From Cristatella mucedo (lineage: Eukaryota > Bryozoa > Phylactolaemata > Cristatellidae), in contig WPIO01000006.1 of assembly GCA_009760855.2 (NCBI GenBank), positions 1,863,501 through 1,927,500 of the forward strand: 64,000 nucleotides of DNA, read 5' to 3'. The notes below the pieces were generated by a model. It did no database searches, had not been told where the DNA came from, and saw only the letters and a list, made by a program, of their open reading frames with translations. Shown one piece after another: positions 48,727 through 60,705 of the stretch. Position numbers and translations under genes: made by a program. Positions within the stretch are counted from its first letter, which is position 1. Each line of letters starts with the position of its first letter.

Positions 48727-50525
48727 AGGGCCGGTGCAAAGCATTTTTGTGTCCTAGGCCATAGGCGATATCATATATCTGACGCTTCCCTTCCCACTCA
48801 CGCCCTCCCCCACCCGTCCACCGTGAAATAAAACCCAACACAAACATACATAAATAAGACTCGTGACTGCAGGAATACATAAAATGTTAAAAACTGATGT
48901 TAGAAGCTTGGCTTTCCTTGTTTTTCTTGGCAAACTCGTAGACCATTTCTTTAATGTCGAGAGAAGATGCTAAATCTCACTCAGTAGAAAATTCTGCCAA
49001 TTCAACCAGTCTTTCTTAGCGCATTGCTGAATGAAGATAATTTGTAGGAGTTTTAATTTTGAAAAACTTCTTTCGTCACTGGCCACTAAAATTATCAAGT
49101 TCAATAAAATTCTGAGTGCCATTGAAAAATTGAGGACATTCTCTATCAATTTATTCTGCAATAGAAAATAAAAGACCTCTTGAGGATTCATAGTCTGGGG
49201 AAGCCTCCCGGCAATGGCTTGCAGCTCACCACGCTGCACCTCTCCATCTAAATCTTTGATATCTCCACGAGTAAGCGATTCCTCCGGAGACTTACACTTC
49301 ACCAAGGATATCCTTTGTGGGTATCACAAATCTTGAAGATATTACAGGAACCCAAACAATTGGCTGTGTTGTTGAGTCTGATTGAACTTTTCTGTTGTAA
49401 ATCCTGCTGCTACATCTAGAACAGCATAATAAAAAGTTGGCCTTTTTTTGGGATCCTGTACAGCCTCATCGTGTGCTTCATGATCAAACAGCCTTTTCTT
49501 TTTCAATTGCCGATTTGCTTCAAAAGTAGGTTCAATCTCCTACTCTTTAGCCATTTGAGTTGCATCCACCAATATTTTATGCAAGCTCTCTTCACTTCGG
49601 AGAGTACTGATGTACTTTTTGGTGTTCTCCGGTTGTTAAATACCCAGTCTCAAGACAGTTGATGTCTGCTATAAGGCTTCGCTGGTGAAATTGACCTCAA
49701 GCAAAATTGTGTACCAGGTAAGAAGCGATACTAAAAATAGAGATTTTGCTATGTTATTGGCCCGTGCCGTGTGCTTCAGGTCTCGTCATATCTTCAGTCA
49801 ACCCTTTGTGACTGGTATCGGCACATATCTGAATCAGAGCATCATAGACTTTTTGAAGGTTGTATCTCAGCGGTTTCAGAGCATTAATTATACTTTCCCA
49901 TCTGGTTTCACTGAGCGGTTTTACCGTAAGATTACTAGCATCAGCGATATGATTTTTAGAACTCCCGGCGCCGAGTAGATGCTGCGAAAAAATTGGATAT
50001 CTGCTGCACCAAATCAAAGAAATTTGCAGCCTCCAGGCAACTCTTTGCTGCTTAATTTAAAATTAGATCCATGGAGTGTGCATCGCAAGGTACATAGAAG
50101 GCACGCGGATTTATGTTCAGTATCCCCTTCTGCACTCCATTTCCCTTGCCTTTCATGTTACTGCCATTTATTTCCATACCATAGTTCTCTCATATTTCAA
50201 ATATCCAATCCAATATCTTTGAGGTTGCTCAAACATAACTTCAGTCATGGATGTACCTGTGGTCTCTTGTAATTAGACGAAACCAAGAAAATGCTCTCTG
50301 GTTATTGCTTCGGTTTCACTTAGGTGCAAAAAATTGTTATTGATGGTCATTTGTTCAGTGTGGCTGACATCTAGGGCATAGTCATGGATACTGAATAATA
50401 TTTTGCTGACTTGGCTGCTTCCGTAATCTTTATCGTAGAAGCTAAAGTTCATGTTAATTCATTCTGGATGTCTGCCGAGATAATGTACCTCAGTTTCTTT
50501 GTTAGCAGTACTCCGCAGGTGTTCC

Positions 50526-50560
50526 GTCATCAGATGTAATGGGATGTAATGTAATGTATC
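50526..50560 (-). repeat. (TGTAA)n tail of the LINE family 2 insertion
   Basis: ATGTAATGGGATGTAATGTA and ATGTA is the reverse complement of the (ATTAC)n tail seen at 27760-27780 and 13078-13088, marking the 3' end of the insertion. Confidence 0.75.
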
Positions 50561-51010
50561 TCCTCCCTCTGTAACTCCACAAAGCCATACAGACTATGTG
50601 GGTGTTACGCAGGAGAGTTTTGTATAGCGCACTCACACCCTAGGCGGCTTTCGGTACGCACTCGGTAGCAAACAGACTTCATTTCACGCAACAAAGAGAA
50701 AGTGGGAAGCATAGCAGATTCAGGAGAGCAGTTGAGGTAGTGAGTAGCATGGAAGTAGCAGCTCAGGACCGCTGAAAAGGATGAGCCATGGTCGGTAGCA
50801 GGAGAGTAGTTGTCGTTGCATAAGAACTGTGGAAGCGAGTTCCACAGTCTAGGACCTGCAGAGCTAACGCTTTTGTCGCCAACGGTCTTTAAGCGGAGGA
50901 ATGGAACAGCTAATGTATTGTCCATACAGGACATGAGGGCACGAGGAGGCCGAAACTGGTGCAGCATTTCAGCTCGGTACGGATGAGCCAAGCCGTGGCG
51001 ATGATCAAAT
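50527..51010 (-). mobile_element. LINE family 2, 5'-truncated, inside hAT
   Basis: A minus-strand open frame of 146 codons (51045 to 50605) contains HRHGLAHPYRAEMLHQFRPP and AGPRLWNSLPQFLCND and ends CECAIQNSPA, very close to the 12222 copy. The (TGTAA)n tail at 50530-50550 is in place. hAT protein sequence ends at GNGNFLK on one side and resumes with LMTEHLRSTANKET on the other, so the LINE landed in the transposase gene. Confidence 0.87.
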
Positions 51011-51975
51011 AGGGCCAGAAACAATGTATTTGAGAAAGTTTCCATTTCCAGGTGGGAAGAGCTTTTTATTTGATCGACGGAATGCTAAATTTTGAGTTTC
51101 AAGTACCCTTGTTAATGCAACAAGGCGTTCTACGACCTGTTTCCAATATTCCTCTGGTTGCTTAACTTTCTGTTGAATTGTCTCATCTGATGTCTTGCCT
51201 TCTGCTAGCCGCACCTCCGATTCTCTCCAAGCTTGGTGACTTTGTAAGTGACTTTTCTCATGTGAGGACAAAGTTGCAGACATATTTCTTCCATCTTTAC
51301 AGCCACTTGCATAGGCGAGATTCTAGCCTTCTTGCTGAATAGCTTACTGCAAAAGCAGAATACTATATCTCTTGATATATAATTAATCAACTAGATACGG
51401 CACATCTCCTACCCATTTGCATGCCTTCTTTTGTATAAGATCTGAGAAAATATTTTGTTTCGGGAATCTTGTGGAAAGTCACGGGCATAAAGCTGCTGCG
51501 GTCCCTTTTGCACTAGAAGTGAGTCATGTTTCCTATATTTTCTGAGGGCCATGTGGCAGGGTCACTGTAATCCAACTCCGGCTCTACTTGTTGCAAAACT
51601 TGAACTGTATTGTCTTAATTATCACTTATCTCCGTCTGGTCTTTGTCTTTACTTGGAAGTCGGACTGTAGTTTCTTCATCTAGCTCATTCAGATATTTTT
51701 CCACTTCAACTTTATTTGTCAGTGGCTCGTCTGGCAATTCTGTAGATGAGTTTCGCTTCTTTGGATATTTAGGAATTTTTTGCCCTTTTTGCTTGCTCTT
51801 TGGCCTTTTTAAGCCTTTCTCTCTTACGGTTTTGACCTCCTGGCGGTTTTTCGTATGATCCATAACTCTGTAAAAGTCAATAGCATTTATAGTTTTTGTG
51901 ATGATCTGGTACACGGTGCCGCTGGGTGTAGAATGACTGGCAACCAGCAGTTATTATTATTGCTGGCGTACAGCA

Positions 51976-52012
51976 GCCTCCTGGCAGAAGCGAGGAGCTG
52001 CTGCCAGGAGGC
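51976..52012. repeat. Inverted repeat in hAT 5' region
   Basis: GCCTCCTGGCAG (51976-51987) and its exact reverse complement (52001-52012) are separated by 13 bases. Confidence 0.8.
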
Positions 52013-53285
52013 CAGTCATCAGCTACTGACCGAGGCTGCAAACGGAGCTTCGGTCCGACTGAATGCATTACTCCTCATCTCGGCCGCCCCAGCAGCCTGA
52101 TCGAACCGGCTGCCCTGAACATTCGCTGCCTGTCTGTTTTTCAGATAATTAGACTGCGCGCAGAAGCAGAGCGAGAGCGAGCAGCAGCCAAGCAGCAGCA
52201 GCAGCAGCCAGAGGCAACGACTCGCGGTTCGTGCGCCACACCATGACCATGGACTGGCAGGGACCCAACTGGGGGGGGGGCGGCACGTTTGGATGGGCCT
52301 GGTTTACATAATCTTCAATAAGTCCTCTCACTTTCAACTCACCTTTAAAGCTAGCCTGACTTGAGCCTGATAGGCCCCTACTGCAAGTCGTGCCATTGAG
52401 GACCACGGCAACGTGAGGCCTTAGACAAGGTTTCCGTTTCGCCTTTGAGGACTACAGTAACCAGAGGCCTCTGATACTCGACTCGCCTTTGAAGCTAGGA
52501 ATGGACTCGCTAGCGCGGGGATGGATTCTCTAGTAGCCATTACGGATAGGAAACCTGCCGAGAATTTTACCGTTGGTTTGAGCACCCTAGATACGGCACT
52601 CCATGGGGCTCTGCAAGACAACTACACATCCCTCCTACCACTCCGTAGTAGTTGCTAGGTACCCCATACGAGACGTGTGAGTACTGTGAGACCAAATCCA
52701 GGCACTGCCGGCTTCAACTGCACTTCCCAGTTCTTTTGCTGCTTGTTGCAGCCGTTTTCCCTGAAGACCAATGTGCCCAAGGAACGAGGTCGTTGACCTG
52801 CCCATAAAACCCATGGCACCCCTGCAAGCAGTTCACGTGGCCACTCCTTGCTCCTGCACTGCTCGGAGAGTTCTGTATTGCGGCTTTCTACGATATTCAT
52901 TCAATAAGCTGCCAAAAAGTCTCGATATGGAAAATATTTTGGTGTAGTCATTAGGACCTCACAAAAATATGGCTATCTTTTAGTTTTCTAGTTTTTCTGG
53001 GGCTCCTCTTAGCCAAGTGCCCTAGGCGATTGCCTAGTTTGCCTAGCGAAAGCGCCGGCCCTGACTACGTATATCTATCCTCAGCATCGAGGTCTTCAAG
53101 CTTAGCCGATGTACACGAGCAAACAAACAGCTGCCAGATCGTTGCTCGTTATTTTCGGACCTTTTGAGTACCTTGCACTCAAAACGCCGCCTGTATATAC
53201 GAGCCACGAACTCATGGTTTCTGCTAGTTTCTGCTGATTCGCGAAAGTTAATTCCCTTCTGAGTTTGAGCTACATCGTGTATATC

Positions 53286-53288
<3 letters not shown>

Positions 53289-53320
<32 letters not shown>
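53289..53320. repeat. (TA)n microsatellite
   Basis: About 15 TA units. Confidence 0.9.
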
Positions 53321-53321
<1 letters not shown>

Positions 53322-55119
53322 TGTATCTGCACAGGCCATACGTCGTAAAAACCACTCTTGACGCGTCCTTAAAGCGGTGGATGCTTCGAGACCGGTTTAA
53401 GTGCGCTTCTCTCCAACCGTTTCGGGCGCCGGCTTCTTTCCTTGATGGTAGTGATCAGCCGGGACAGTAGATTGAATCTGGCCTTTGGGAAGAGGGCTTA
53501 TAGCTTTCGGTTCCTTACGCTAGTTTAAGCTCGACATTCCCATAATTAGGTATCTCTCAAGAAAGCGGTAGTCAGAAAGCCTCGCCTCGCTCCTATGCCC
53601 CTGGCTGGTCCGTCGGTATCGTCGCTTTCAGATGGCTGGTCACCGCTGTGTTTATTTATCTCCTGGTACGGACGGACGCTTCGGACGGCGATCGGCGGCA
53701 GCTGTAGCAACAATAAAGGAGATTGCAATCCGAATCGAAGAATGGCCCGGCGCTTTAGCGAAGGCGACCTGCTGGGGTCCGCTTGCTTGGCATGGCGTCG
53801 ACTAGTGTGCATGCTGTATAGATAGCTAATTGTCAGCTGCATTTAGAGACCCGTACCGAGTGACCAAGCTGTCACGGGTAGTGCTCGGGCACCTGCATTG
53901 TCGAGGCGCCATTGTTTGCGGCACCGAACCGCCGGCGTGCGCTGCTGGAGATTTGTATCGCCAGCCGTTTTTTTTTTACTCGCGACATGAGCCCCAGCGA
54001 GATAAGCACGACGCGTAAGAAGACAATCTGACTACGTAGTGCGTCGTGAGAGAGCTTAATAAACTCCAGAGAGAGAGAGGCAGGAGCTTTCGCGGAGCTG
54101 CCATCGGAGCACGGGCCTCAGAGTTTATCTCTTTGGCGGATGCGAGTGTTTGGTGCGATAATGCCTAAGGAACCTCACCAATTTGGTTAGCTTTAAGTCA
54201 CTGGATTACCACAAATAAGGAAGGACGCTCGCTGAACTACGCACAAGTTTCAGTCCAATCACTGAACGACCGACTCGACCGACATTCTCTGACGCATGCA
54301 CGATGCTCTTCGACGATGATAATAAAAAAATTCTGAGATGACCTTGCTATTTGGAGAGGGTCTTAAAAAAGTTGGATCGCGTAAATGCAGCTTTAGCCTT
54401 GGGTCTTGATCTTAACAAGCCGGCTATCAAGCGAGCAACTGTCTCCTAAGCAGTCCAATTTGTCAAGATCGAGCAGCCCAGCGTGAAGCGAATAGCATTT
54501 GTCTACACGGCGCTGCGTCACATGCAGTTCGGTCCGCTCATTTTCAAAAAATGGAAAACCCCAGATGTACTAATATCCACTGAGCACGCAGCGATTCCTA
54601 CGATAGTAGCCGAATTAGTTTTAGTAGTCAAATTAGTAGCCAAAGCGTACCGAGACAAAGCGTACGTAGCCTCGGGAAAGTGTAGTTGACCTGTAAACCT
54701 GAAGTGTCAACCGAAAGTTATCACTGAGCTGCTTCGCTTGGTGCTTTATGCTTCAAAATTGAATGAATGATGAACCTCGAGTACATGGGCAGTCGGACTT
54801 GACACGTAGCCTTCGCAGCATTAAAAGTGCCAAGCACGAAGGCACGAAGTCTTTTGGCTGACAAACTGTCACTGCTTGTAATAAAATGCAACGAAGGCAA
54901 GCTCACAGAGACTGATTCCAATTGCGAACGAAGGGAAGGGCAATGAAGCATAACTGTGCTACATTTTCTTCACAGAGGCAGGAATGTGACTGCTGGATGA
55001 AGGGATGAAGATTGGTGAAGGCGATGTAGTCGTCAAGTTAATTGGTCAACAGCCACCAATAGAATCTCCGCCTCATTCCACTGATTATACAGCTAAGCAC
55101 CGTCGTATTCTAAAAGCGC

Positions 55120-55210
55120 ACAAAGCCCTCAATAGTTGCCCAGACTGTGCAAAAAAGCCTCAATAGCTGCTCGGACTGTGCTAAAAGCCCTCAATACCTG
55201 CCCAGAGAGT
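55120..55210. repeat. Imperfect tandem repeat, about 33 bp x 3
   Basis: AAAGCCCTCAATAGTTGCCC AGACTGTGC, AAAGCCTCAATAGCTGCTCG and AAAGCCCTCAATACCTGCCC are three successive imperfect units. No coding is recognised. Confidence 0.75.
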
Positions 55211-55559
55211 GTAACAAGGATGGAAACGACAATGACTTGAAAGAGGACGAAAAAGACGGAGACCTACAAGGATTAACGACATTGCCTTTCGCTTGGCAAA
55301 GGTTTCCTCGTTGCTTGGCCCCTTGTCATGTAAACACCTCGCGATTTTTGCCTTGGATGTGCGCCTATGTAGGCGATTTCGAAGGTTGCATTGGCTCGCT
55401 GTCAAAATCTAGAATCCGCACGCAGCACTGAAAGTTAACAGCGGAATGTTATACGTAAAGGCCAGCGTGGAGTCGTCGCGTCGATTTCCGGTAGCGAGTT
55501 CCGCGACGCCGCCATGTCGTTACCGACTGCCCCGTGCAGCTTCCGCGTACGGACAGGAC

Positions 55560-55905
55560 TATGGCCGCAAACGCAGCGCTCGTAGTGGTGCTCGTCTCAG
55601 CCGACGCGTGACGAATTGCGGCGAAACGCCGAGCTACGGAATCGCAGCGGCTAGAGACTCGTCGGCACGGCGCGCAGTGACGCCGGCGCAGCCGACAGCG
55701 GCGGACCGCGGCGGCAACGAAGAACGCCCCCTACCTTAACGTAACAAGTCCGCATGAGCGGCGTAGAGAAGTCTATTTGACGGCGACGGAGGGTTGAGGG
55801 CGTTCAACAACAGTGCGGCCGCGACGTGCAGCAGCTGGAGGTCAAAGCAGCGGACGGCTCAGCAGTCTAGAGCGCAGCTCAGCTCGAATGCCAAGGCACC
55901 GACTT
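55560..55905 (+). repeat. GC-rich dispersed repeat, copy 2
   Basis: The partner of the copy at 43845-44175, same orientation. It begins GGCCGCAAACGCAGCGCTC and ends near CTCGAATGCCAAGGCA. Both copies are GC-rich within AT-richer flanks. No terminal repeats or target duplications were recognised. Confidence 0.7.
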
Positions 55906-56094
55906 CCGGAGCACAACTGCACTCTATTTCTAGGCACTTCGCCTAGGCTGGACAGGAAGCGCGTCGGTTAGTTGGCGATAGCGTACGGGCATGAGCAGTA
56001 GTCGGTCGACGCGAATAAACGCACACATACGACCACAGAAAAATTCACGCGGTCGCAGCGAACGCTACGAGGAGCAGCGTGAACTTTGAGCTTA

Positions 56095-57625
56095 ATAATA
56101 GTAACAATAACGCACTTGATAAAGCGCCCTCAAAGAGCTCAATTTCTTTCTAGGCGCTAAGAGCTTCCTTTTAAATGTCTCGGAGTCGTTAGACGACGTG
56201 ACGTCAGTCGGGAGTAAGGTCCAGGCTGTGGGAGCGTACGAACTGAAGGCAGCGCGGTCTCCACAGTATTTGGCGTTGCTTAAAGGTACAGCGATAGTGA
56301 CTCGAGTCAGAATCCTTTACAGCAACTGTAAAGCGCTTAGAAAGAGATTGAGTTCTCTGAGGGCACTTTATCAAGTGCATTATTATTATTGTTGTTGTTA
56401 ATCAGAGCCGGTGGGACGACGCGAAGCCTGGGGAGGAAGTAACTCCGATCGGTGGGCCAGATTAAGCGGACGAAAGGACAGAGACGCGTCACAGAAACTC
56501 GAAGTCGATACGCTGCTCGGTTGGGTAATCTGCGCGCCGTTGAGACGTGGCGTACTGCGGCAGTTGCGACGCTAGCGACAGCCGAACCTGGCTTCACAGT
56601 TCTGCACCTACTGTGGGTGACTTATTGCACAGGCAGGCAGCAATACCTGTGAGTATTGAGTTGCAGGAGAAGTCCAGAAGAGAAGTTGCCAGCTCGCGGA
56701 CAAGCGTGAATGGGCCATTTTTATTCATGCAGGCCCAAACTTTATCAACGATGCAAAATGCTAAAAGTGGGCAGACCCCTGTGGGGCTGGCGTGGTCATC
56801 TAGTGAAGTGTCTTTTTGGCTCTAGACATCCAGATTACTTGTAGGTGCTGTATAGAGTATACGCTGGCAGAGACCACTTTAAGGGTTGGGCTGTCTAATT
56901 TCTGCGTAACCTTTGGTTTGCCTATAACTAATAAGCTGGTTTGCTGCCCTCCGAGGGGGAATGTCAGCACTTCGCGGTGCAAGAGAGTTTGGAGAATGCA
57001 GCGTGCTGGAAGTAAGGGGGTGACTAAAGTACAGGGACAGCTGTGTATCATCTGCGTAAAAATGTAAGCCTGAATTGTGCTAGATGGTTGCATCGACAAG
57101 AGCGAGGGTATTCATTGTGAAAAGAACGAGACCATGCACAGGTCCCAGGGATATGCGCCACTTGCATGACTCTTTCTGGTGCGGTCACCAATACTTTGAA
57201 ATATCTGATTGGACCTCTGGACTAACACTTTAGACCTCAGCCATTGCTGTGCAGTTCCGCGATGCTCAGGCGAGATGAGAAGCGCTCAAGAAGGACTCGG
57301 TGGTCAACGGTATCAAATACTGAAGAGCTGCAACAGCACTGGCAGACAGAGTATACCTAATTCAGCTTTCCTGATTACGCTAGTATGCACTCACACCAGA
57401 GCCGACTCCATAAAGTCCTCAGCTCTAAGATCCGATTGGAACTGTACTTGCTTACTCTGGTTATTGCGGTAAGAGCGGTCAGGTGGTCTGCCACCTATCG
57501 CTCCATCCTGCGATAGGAGCAACAGCAGCAGAGATGACGAGCGCAATTTGCTGAGCGTAATCTCTTGGTCTACGCGTCGATTCTTCACTAAATGGCCTAG
57601 CAACAGCTTTTGAATTATGCAGGCC
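56095..57625 (-). pseudogene. LINE family 1 copy, nested tail insertion
   Basis: From 57625 down: motif A region remnants; HFYADDTQLSLYF (about 57035-57075, split from the frame by a shift); the C-terminal region at 56160-56560; the hairpin at 56110-56160. At 56325-56402 a + strand 3' tail (AAAGCGCTTAGAAAGAGATT, GAGTTCTCTGAGGGCACTTT, then (ATT)n) lies inside it, so a later tail-only insertion occurred there. Confidence 0.75.
56325..56402 (+). mobile_element. LINE family 1, tail-only insertion
   Basis: AAAGCGCTTAGAAAGAGATT, GAGTTCTCTGAGGGCACTTT, ATCAAGTGCATT and (ATT)n, in the opposite orientation to the surrounding copy. The flanking LINE sequence continues on both sides. Confidence 0.75.
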
Positions 57626-57725
57626 GCCGGAGGTTAAAGATTGAATTATTGTACTGTTATGCAGGAAAGCAGCCACCATATGTACTTCAGAAGGAGAACT
57701 GTAGGTCAGAGGTCAGAGGGCTTGG

Positions 57726-58140
57726 GATAATAATAATAATAATAATAAATGATAATAATGTACTTGATAAAGCGCCCTCAGAGAACTTAATCTCTTTCTA
57801 GGCGCTTTACATTTGCTGCAAAGGGAAATGCAATTGAATGGTAAGTAAAATCATGCTTGAAAAACAAACAAAATGAATAGTTATAATTATAAGTAACAAT
57901 AATAATATTATTGCATTTGATATATCACCCTTGGTGAACTCAATCTCTTTCTAGGCACTTTACATTGGCTGCAAAGGAAGCACGATCGAATGATTAGCGG
58001 TAGCATGCTCAATGACAACAAGAATAACATGGTTAGGGGTGACATGCACAGGGTCAGCATGCAAGTGTGGTTAGTGGAAGCATGCAGGGGTCACAGAACG
58101 TCGGTGGTCTTTTTAGACTAGCAGATATTTTAAGATGTGG
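57726..58140 (-). mobile_element. Two LINE family 1 3' ends in tandem
   Basis: (AAT)n with TGATAAAGCGCCCTCAGAGA (57762-57782) and GGCGCTTTACATTTGCTGCA is followed at 57890 by a second (AAT)n with TTGCATTTGATATATCACCC and the 3' UTR (CATGGTTAGGGGTGACATGC) as at 36260. Two independent 3' ends lie head to tail about 165 bases apart. Confidence 0.75.
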
Positions 58141-58224
58141 TGACAAGTGGAGGGCTTCAAAACGGACGTTGAGGGAGAGCAAGGAACGAGGGCTGGGCCG
58201 GGCGGCTCGATCGCCGCAAAGATC

Positions 58225-58480
58225 TCTAGATAATAGTAATGCACTTGATAAAGCGCCCTCAGAGAACTTATAAGCTGCTGACCAGGACGTTTTAAGGAGA
58301 CGGTTGGTAGTTGGGATCAGCATTTTTTTAATCGTGAACCTGCGATTTCCGCTCTCCTTTTATAGAAGCGAGACTTTTTCTTAGCTATGATGCATGGGAA
58401 CAACCCACAATGCAGATAGGATTCTAGCCAGGACCAAAGTAAACTATCGTTATTGTCAGAAGATTCGCTATAAATAGGCT
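58225..58480 (-). pseudogene. LINE family 1 tail joined to upstream region
   Basis: ATGCACTTGATAAAGCGCCC and TCAGAGAACTT (tail) run straight into GTTGGGATCAGCATTTTTTT and CGTGAACCTGCGATTTC, which parallels 35770-35820 well upstream of the RT domain. So the RT core and 3' UTR are missing between them. This is either an internally deleted copy or a tail inserted into an older fragment. Confidence 0.5.
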
Positions 58481-58831
58481 CGTTATAATCCGACAAAGAC
58501 TAAGTGATTAAGAAGACTAACTATTACGCAGGAGATTTTTATATAGCTTGATCAAAGTCTAAGCGACCTTCCGTGCTAAGACGATGACCAACAGACTCAA
58601 TCTCACGCAACAAGAGAAAGTGAGAAGCATAGCAGGGTCAGGGTCAGGAGCGTTGCCGAGCGGCATGGAAGTAGCGGAAAGTAGCACCGCTGGAAAGGAT
58701 GCGCCACAGTCGACAGCAGGAGAGTGGATGTCGTCTCGTGAGAATTGTGAAAATGAGCTCCACAGTCCAGGACCCGAAGCTTCGGCCGCCAGCGGTCTAT
58801 TAGTTTAGAAAAGAATAGCTAATTTATTACT

Positions 58832-59150
58832 TCGCCGCGATAGCCCGGACGTTAAGGTGCTCGCTCTTTAAGACCGAGGTCGTGGGTTCAAATTTTGCTG
58901 TAGGCGATCCTTAATTGCGAACTGCAAGCTGTGGTGATAGCAAATAAGGCTCTTATATATAATTCATTTATATAGCGCCCCAAGAGAACTTAATCTCTAT
59001 TCAGGCGCTTCACATATGCCTCGATACTCGAGCCCACGACCTCAGTCAGACCTTGGTCGGGGCGAGCACCTTAACCGCTAGACCAAACCAGCTCTTCTGC
59101 CCCAATAAAAACTGAGGCTGTGAAATCACATAATATTTATTTTATTTGTT
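58832..59150 (+). repeat. SINE B copy split by SINE A
   Basis: The head CGATAGCCCGGACGTTAAGG, B box GTGGGTTCAAATTTTG and tail start CTGCAAGCTGTGGTGATAGC run to 58962. The tail resumes at 59093 with TCTGCCCC and GAGGCTGTGAAATCA. The intervening 130 bases are a SINE A on the opposite strand. Confidence 0.75.
58963..59092 (-). repeat. SINE A copy nested in SINE B
   Basis: The + strand reads TATATAGCGCCCCAAGAGAA, then the tail complement, CTCGAGCCCACGACC (B box complement) and CGCTAGACCAAACCAG (A box complement). It interrupts a SINE B copy: GGCTCTT lies on the left and CTCTTCTG on the right, so CTCTT looks like a short target duplication. Confidence 0.8.
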
Positions 59151-59725
59151 TATTCGTCGTGAGCGTTGCAGTTGCCACATCAAACCACTTCTTGCCGACC
59201 TGCACTGGCTCCAAGTCAAGCAACGCATTGACTTCGAGGTTGTGTCACCCAGCCTACCTATCAGACCTACTCACCCACCAGGCTGAGCATCTTACCACCC
59301 ACGTTTTGGAATCTAATTGTTTACCTATACCTCATACAAACCTCAAATCCTTTGGAGACCATGCATTTTGTTCGTTTGCTCCCGAAGCCTGGAACTCACT
59401 ACCAACTTGCGTCACGACATCTCATGACTTGATCACATTTAAAAAGAAACTAAAAACGCATCTATCTATCACAGCATTCAGTGGGTCCCTGTGATTCGTC
59501 TTTTATGTTCTTATGCGTGCTGACACTGTGCATACTGCCACTAACCATAGTTGCATGGCTGACAGTGTGCATTTCACCTCTAATCGTGTTATTCTTGTTG
59601 TTTATTGAGCATGCTACCACTTACCGTTCGATAGTGCTTCATTTGCAGCAAATTTAAAGTGCCTAGAAAGAGATTGAGTTCTCTGAGGGCGATATATCAA
59701 TTATATTATTGCTATTGTTATTATT
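59150..59725 (+). pseudogene. LINE family 1, C-terminal region and 3' end
   Basis: The translation contains SVAVATSNHFLPTCTG (frame-shifted HITSLLADLHW), NLKSFGDHAFCSFAPEAWNS and HDLITFKKKLKTHLS. It is followed by a 3' UTR, then AAAGTGCCTAGAAAGAGATT, GAGTTCTCTGAGGGCGATAT and an AT-rich tail. It is a 5'-truncated insertion into the family 2 LINE. Confidence 0.8.
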
Positions 59726-59781
59726 CTGCATAGAGGACCTGGGGGCACGAGGAGGCTTTAACTGCCACCGCAGTTCAGCTG

Positions 59782-60705
59782 GGGATAATAATAATAGCAA
59801 GTCTCTTGTAAGGCACCCTAAGAGAGCTTAATCTTTATTCAGGCGGTTTACAACTTGCTGCAGGAGTAGCAATAACCAAAAGATGACATGCATCTAGGTA
59901 TGCAGCTTAAGCAAGCATGCAAAACCACACGCAAGGCTCACGGTTGGTAATTAGTTGGACCTCAGTGAGTAACACTAAATCAATCACGCACAGGTAGGAA
60001 CAGCGCTCAGGAAAAAAGATAGGTCCACTGGGGTGCTTGACGAAAACATACCACAGCTACCCTTACTCGGCACGTGAGCAGTTTCATTACGCACAACCAC
60101 ACGAAAGCACAATTTACTCGGACAGAGCAAAGGCGGTGAGGAGCAGGTAGGTTTTCGGCTTCTTTCTGAATCCCATCAAGTCAGAAGATCGAGTTCTGTC
60201 AGTCGGTAGTGGAATATACGCTTTGGTAGCATCGGAACTTAAGGCGGCAGCGTCTCCCCGAGAGGTTTCGAGCTAGTAATGGGCACAAGCACAATCGACC
60301 AGAACCAGAGGACAGCGGGCGATGCAGAGCGGCGGTCTGAAGTGAAACGAATTCAGGTAGATAAGATCAGGTAGATAAGATCAGGTAGATAAGATCAGGT
60401 AGATAAGCCGGAGCAAGAGAATTGAGAGAACCAATGTGAGTGACAGGAACTTGAGGTCGATATGCAGTTTATATGCAGCCAGTGCAGATTAGTGAGCAGA
60501 ATTGCAATGTGGCAGTTGTGACGTTTACGACAGAGCAGCCTTGCCCCTGAGCTTTTCACCGGCTGTAAGCTTGTTATTGCACGGGCAGGATGACCTTCAA
60601 GTAATGAGTTGCAAAAGTCCTGCCGCGAACGCATCGAGGAGGTGAAAGAAGGCAGCCTTTGCTGTGGAGCTGCTGTGTTCATCTAGTCACAAAGTCACAC
60701 AAGTC
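59782..60705 (-). pseudogene. LINE related to family 1, distinct tail
   Basis: AATAATAATAGCAAGTCTCT, GTAAGGCACCCTAAGAGAGC, TTAATCTTTATTCAGGCGGT is a variant of the 3' hairpin. Upstream on the minus strand the frame reads SSMRSRQDFCNSLLEGHPAR and HNCHIAILLTNLHWLHI. Sequence diverges enough to be a separate subfamily. It contains a 14-bp tandem repeat at 60354-60407. Confidence 0.7.
60354..60407. repeat. 14-bp tandem repeat, about 3.9 units
   Basis: The unit CAGGTAGATAAGAT is repeated without mismatch from 60354, inside the LINE at 59782-60705. Confidence 0.9.

Larger units (their letters stand above)
48727..53063 (-). mobile_element. hAT transposon with TTF-type zinc finger, decayed
   Basis: Ends: AGGGCCGGTGCAAAGC at 48727 and, on the opposite strand, CAGGGCCGGCGCTTTCGC from 53063, a short inverted repeat typical of hAT elements. 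The minus strand encodes, in order: an N-terminal part with MDHTKNRQ and a Lys-rich stretch (51914-51615); a TTF-type zinc-finger region with DPATWP, LLVQKGPQQLYARDFPQD and DIVFCFCSKLFSKK (51580-51300); HEKSHLQSHQAWRESEVRL (51283-51041); EHLRSTANKETEVHYLG and AKYYSVSM (50526-50380); VKPLSETRWESIINALKPLR (49950-49890); and a C-terminal dimerisation region with LVASDERSFSKLKLLQ (about 49110-49060). Stops and frameshifts are frequent. The region 51950-53000 on the 5' side has no recognised coding. Confidence 0.88.
53064..55440. other. Unassigned sequence
   Basis: Apart from the (TA)n and a 33-bp tandem repeat, nothing is assigned. Short frames only. Confidence 0.4.
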
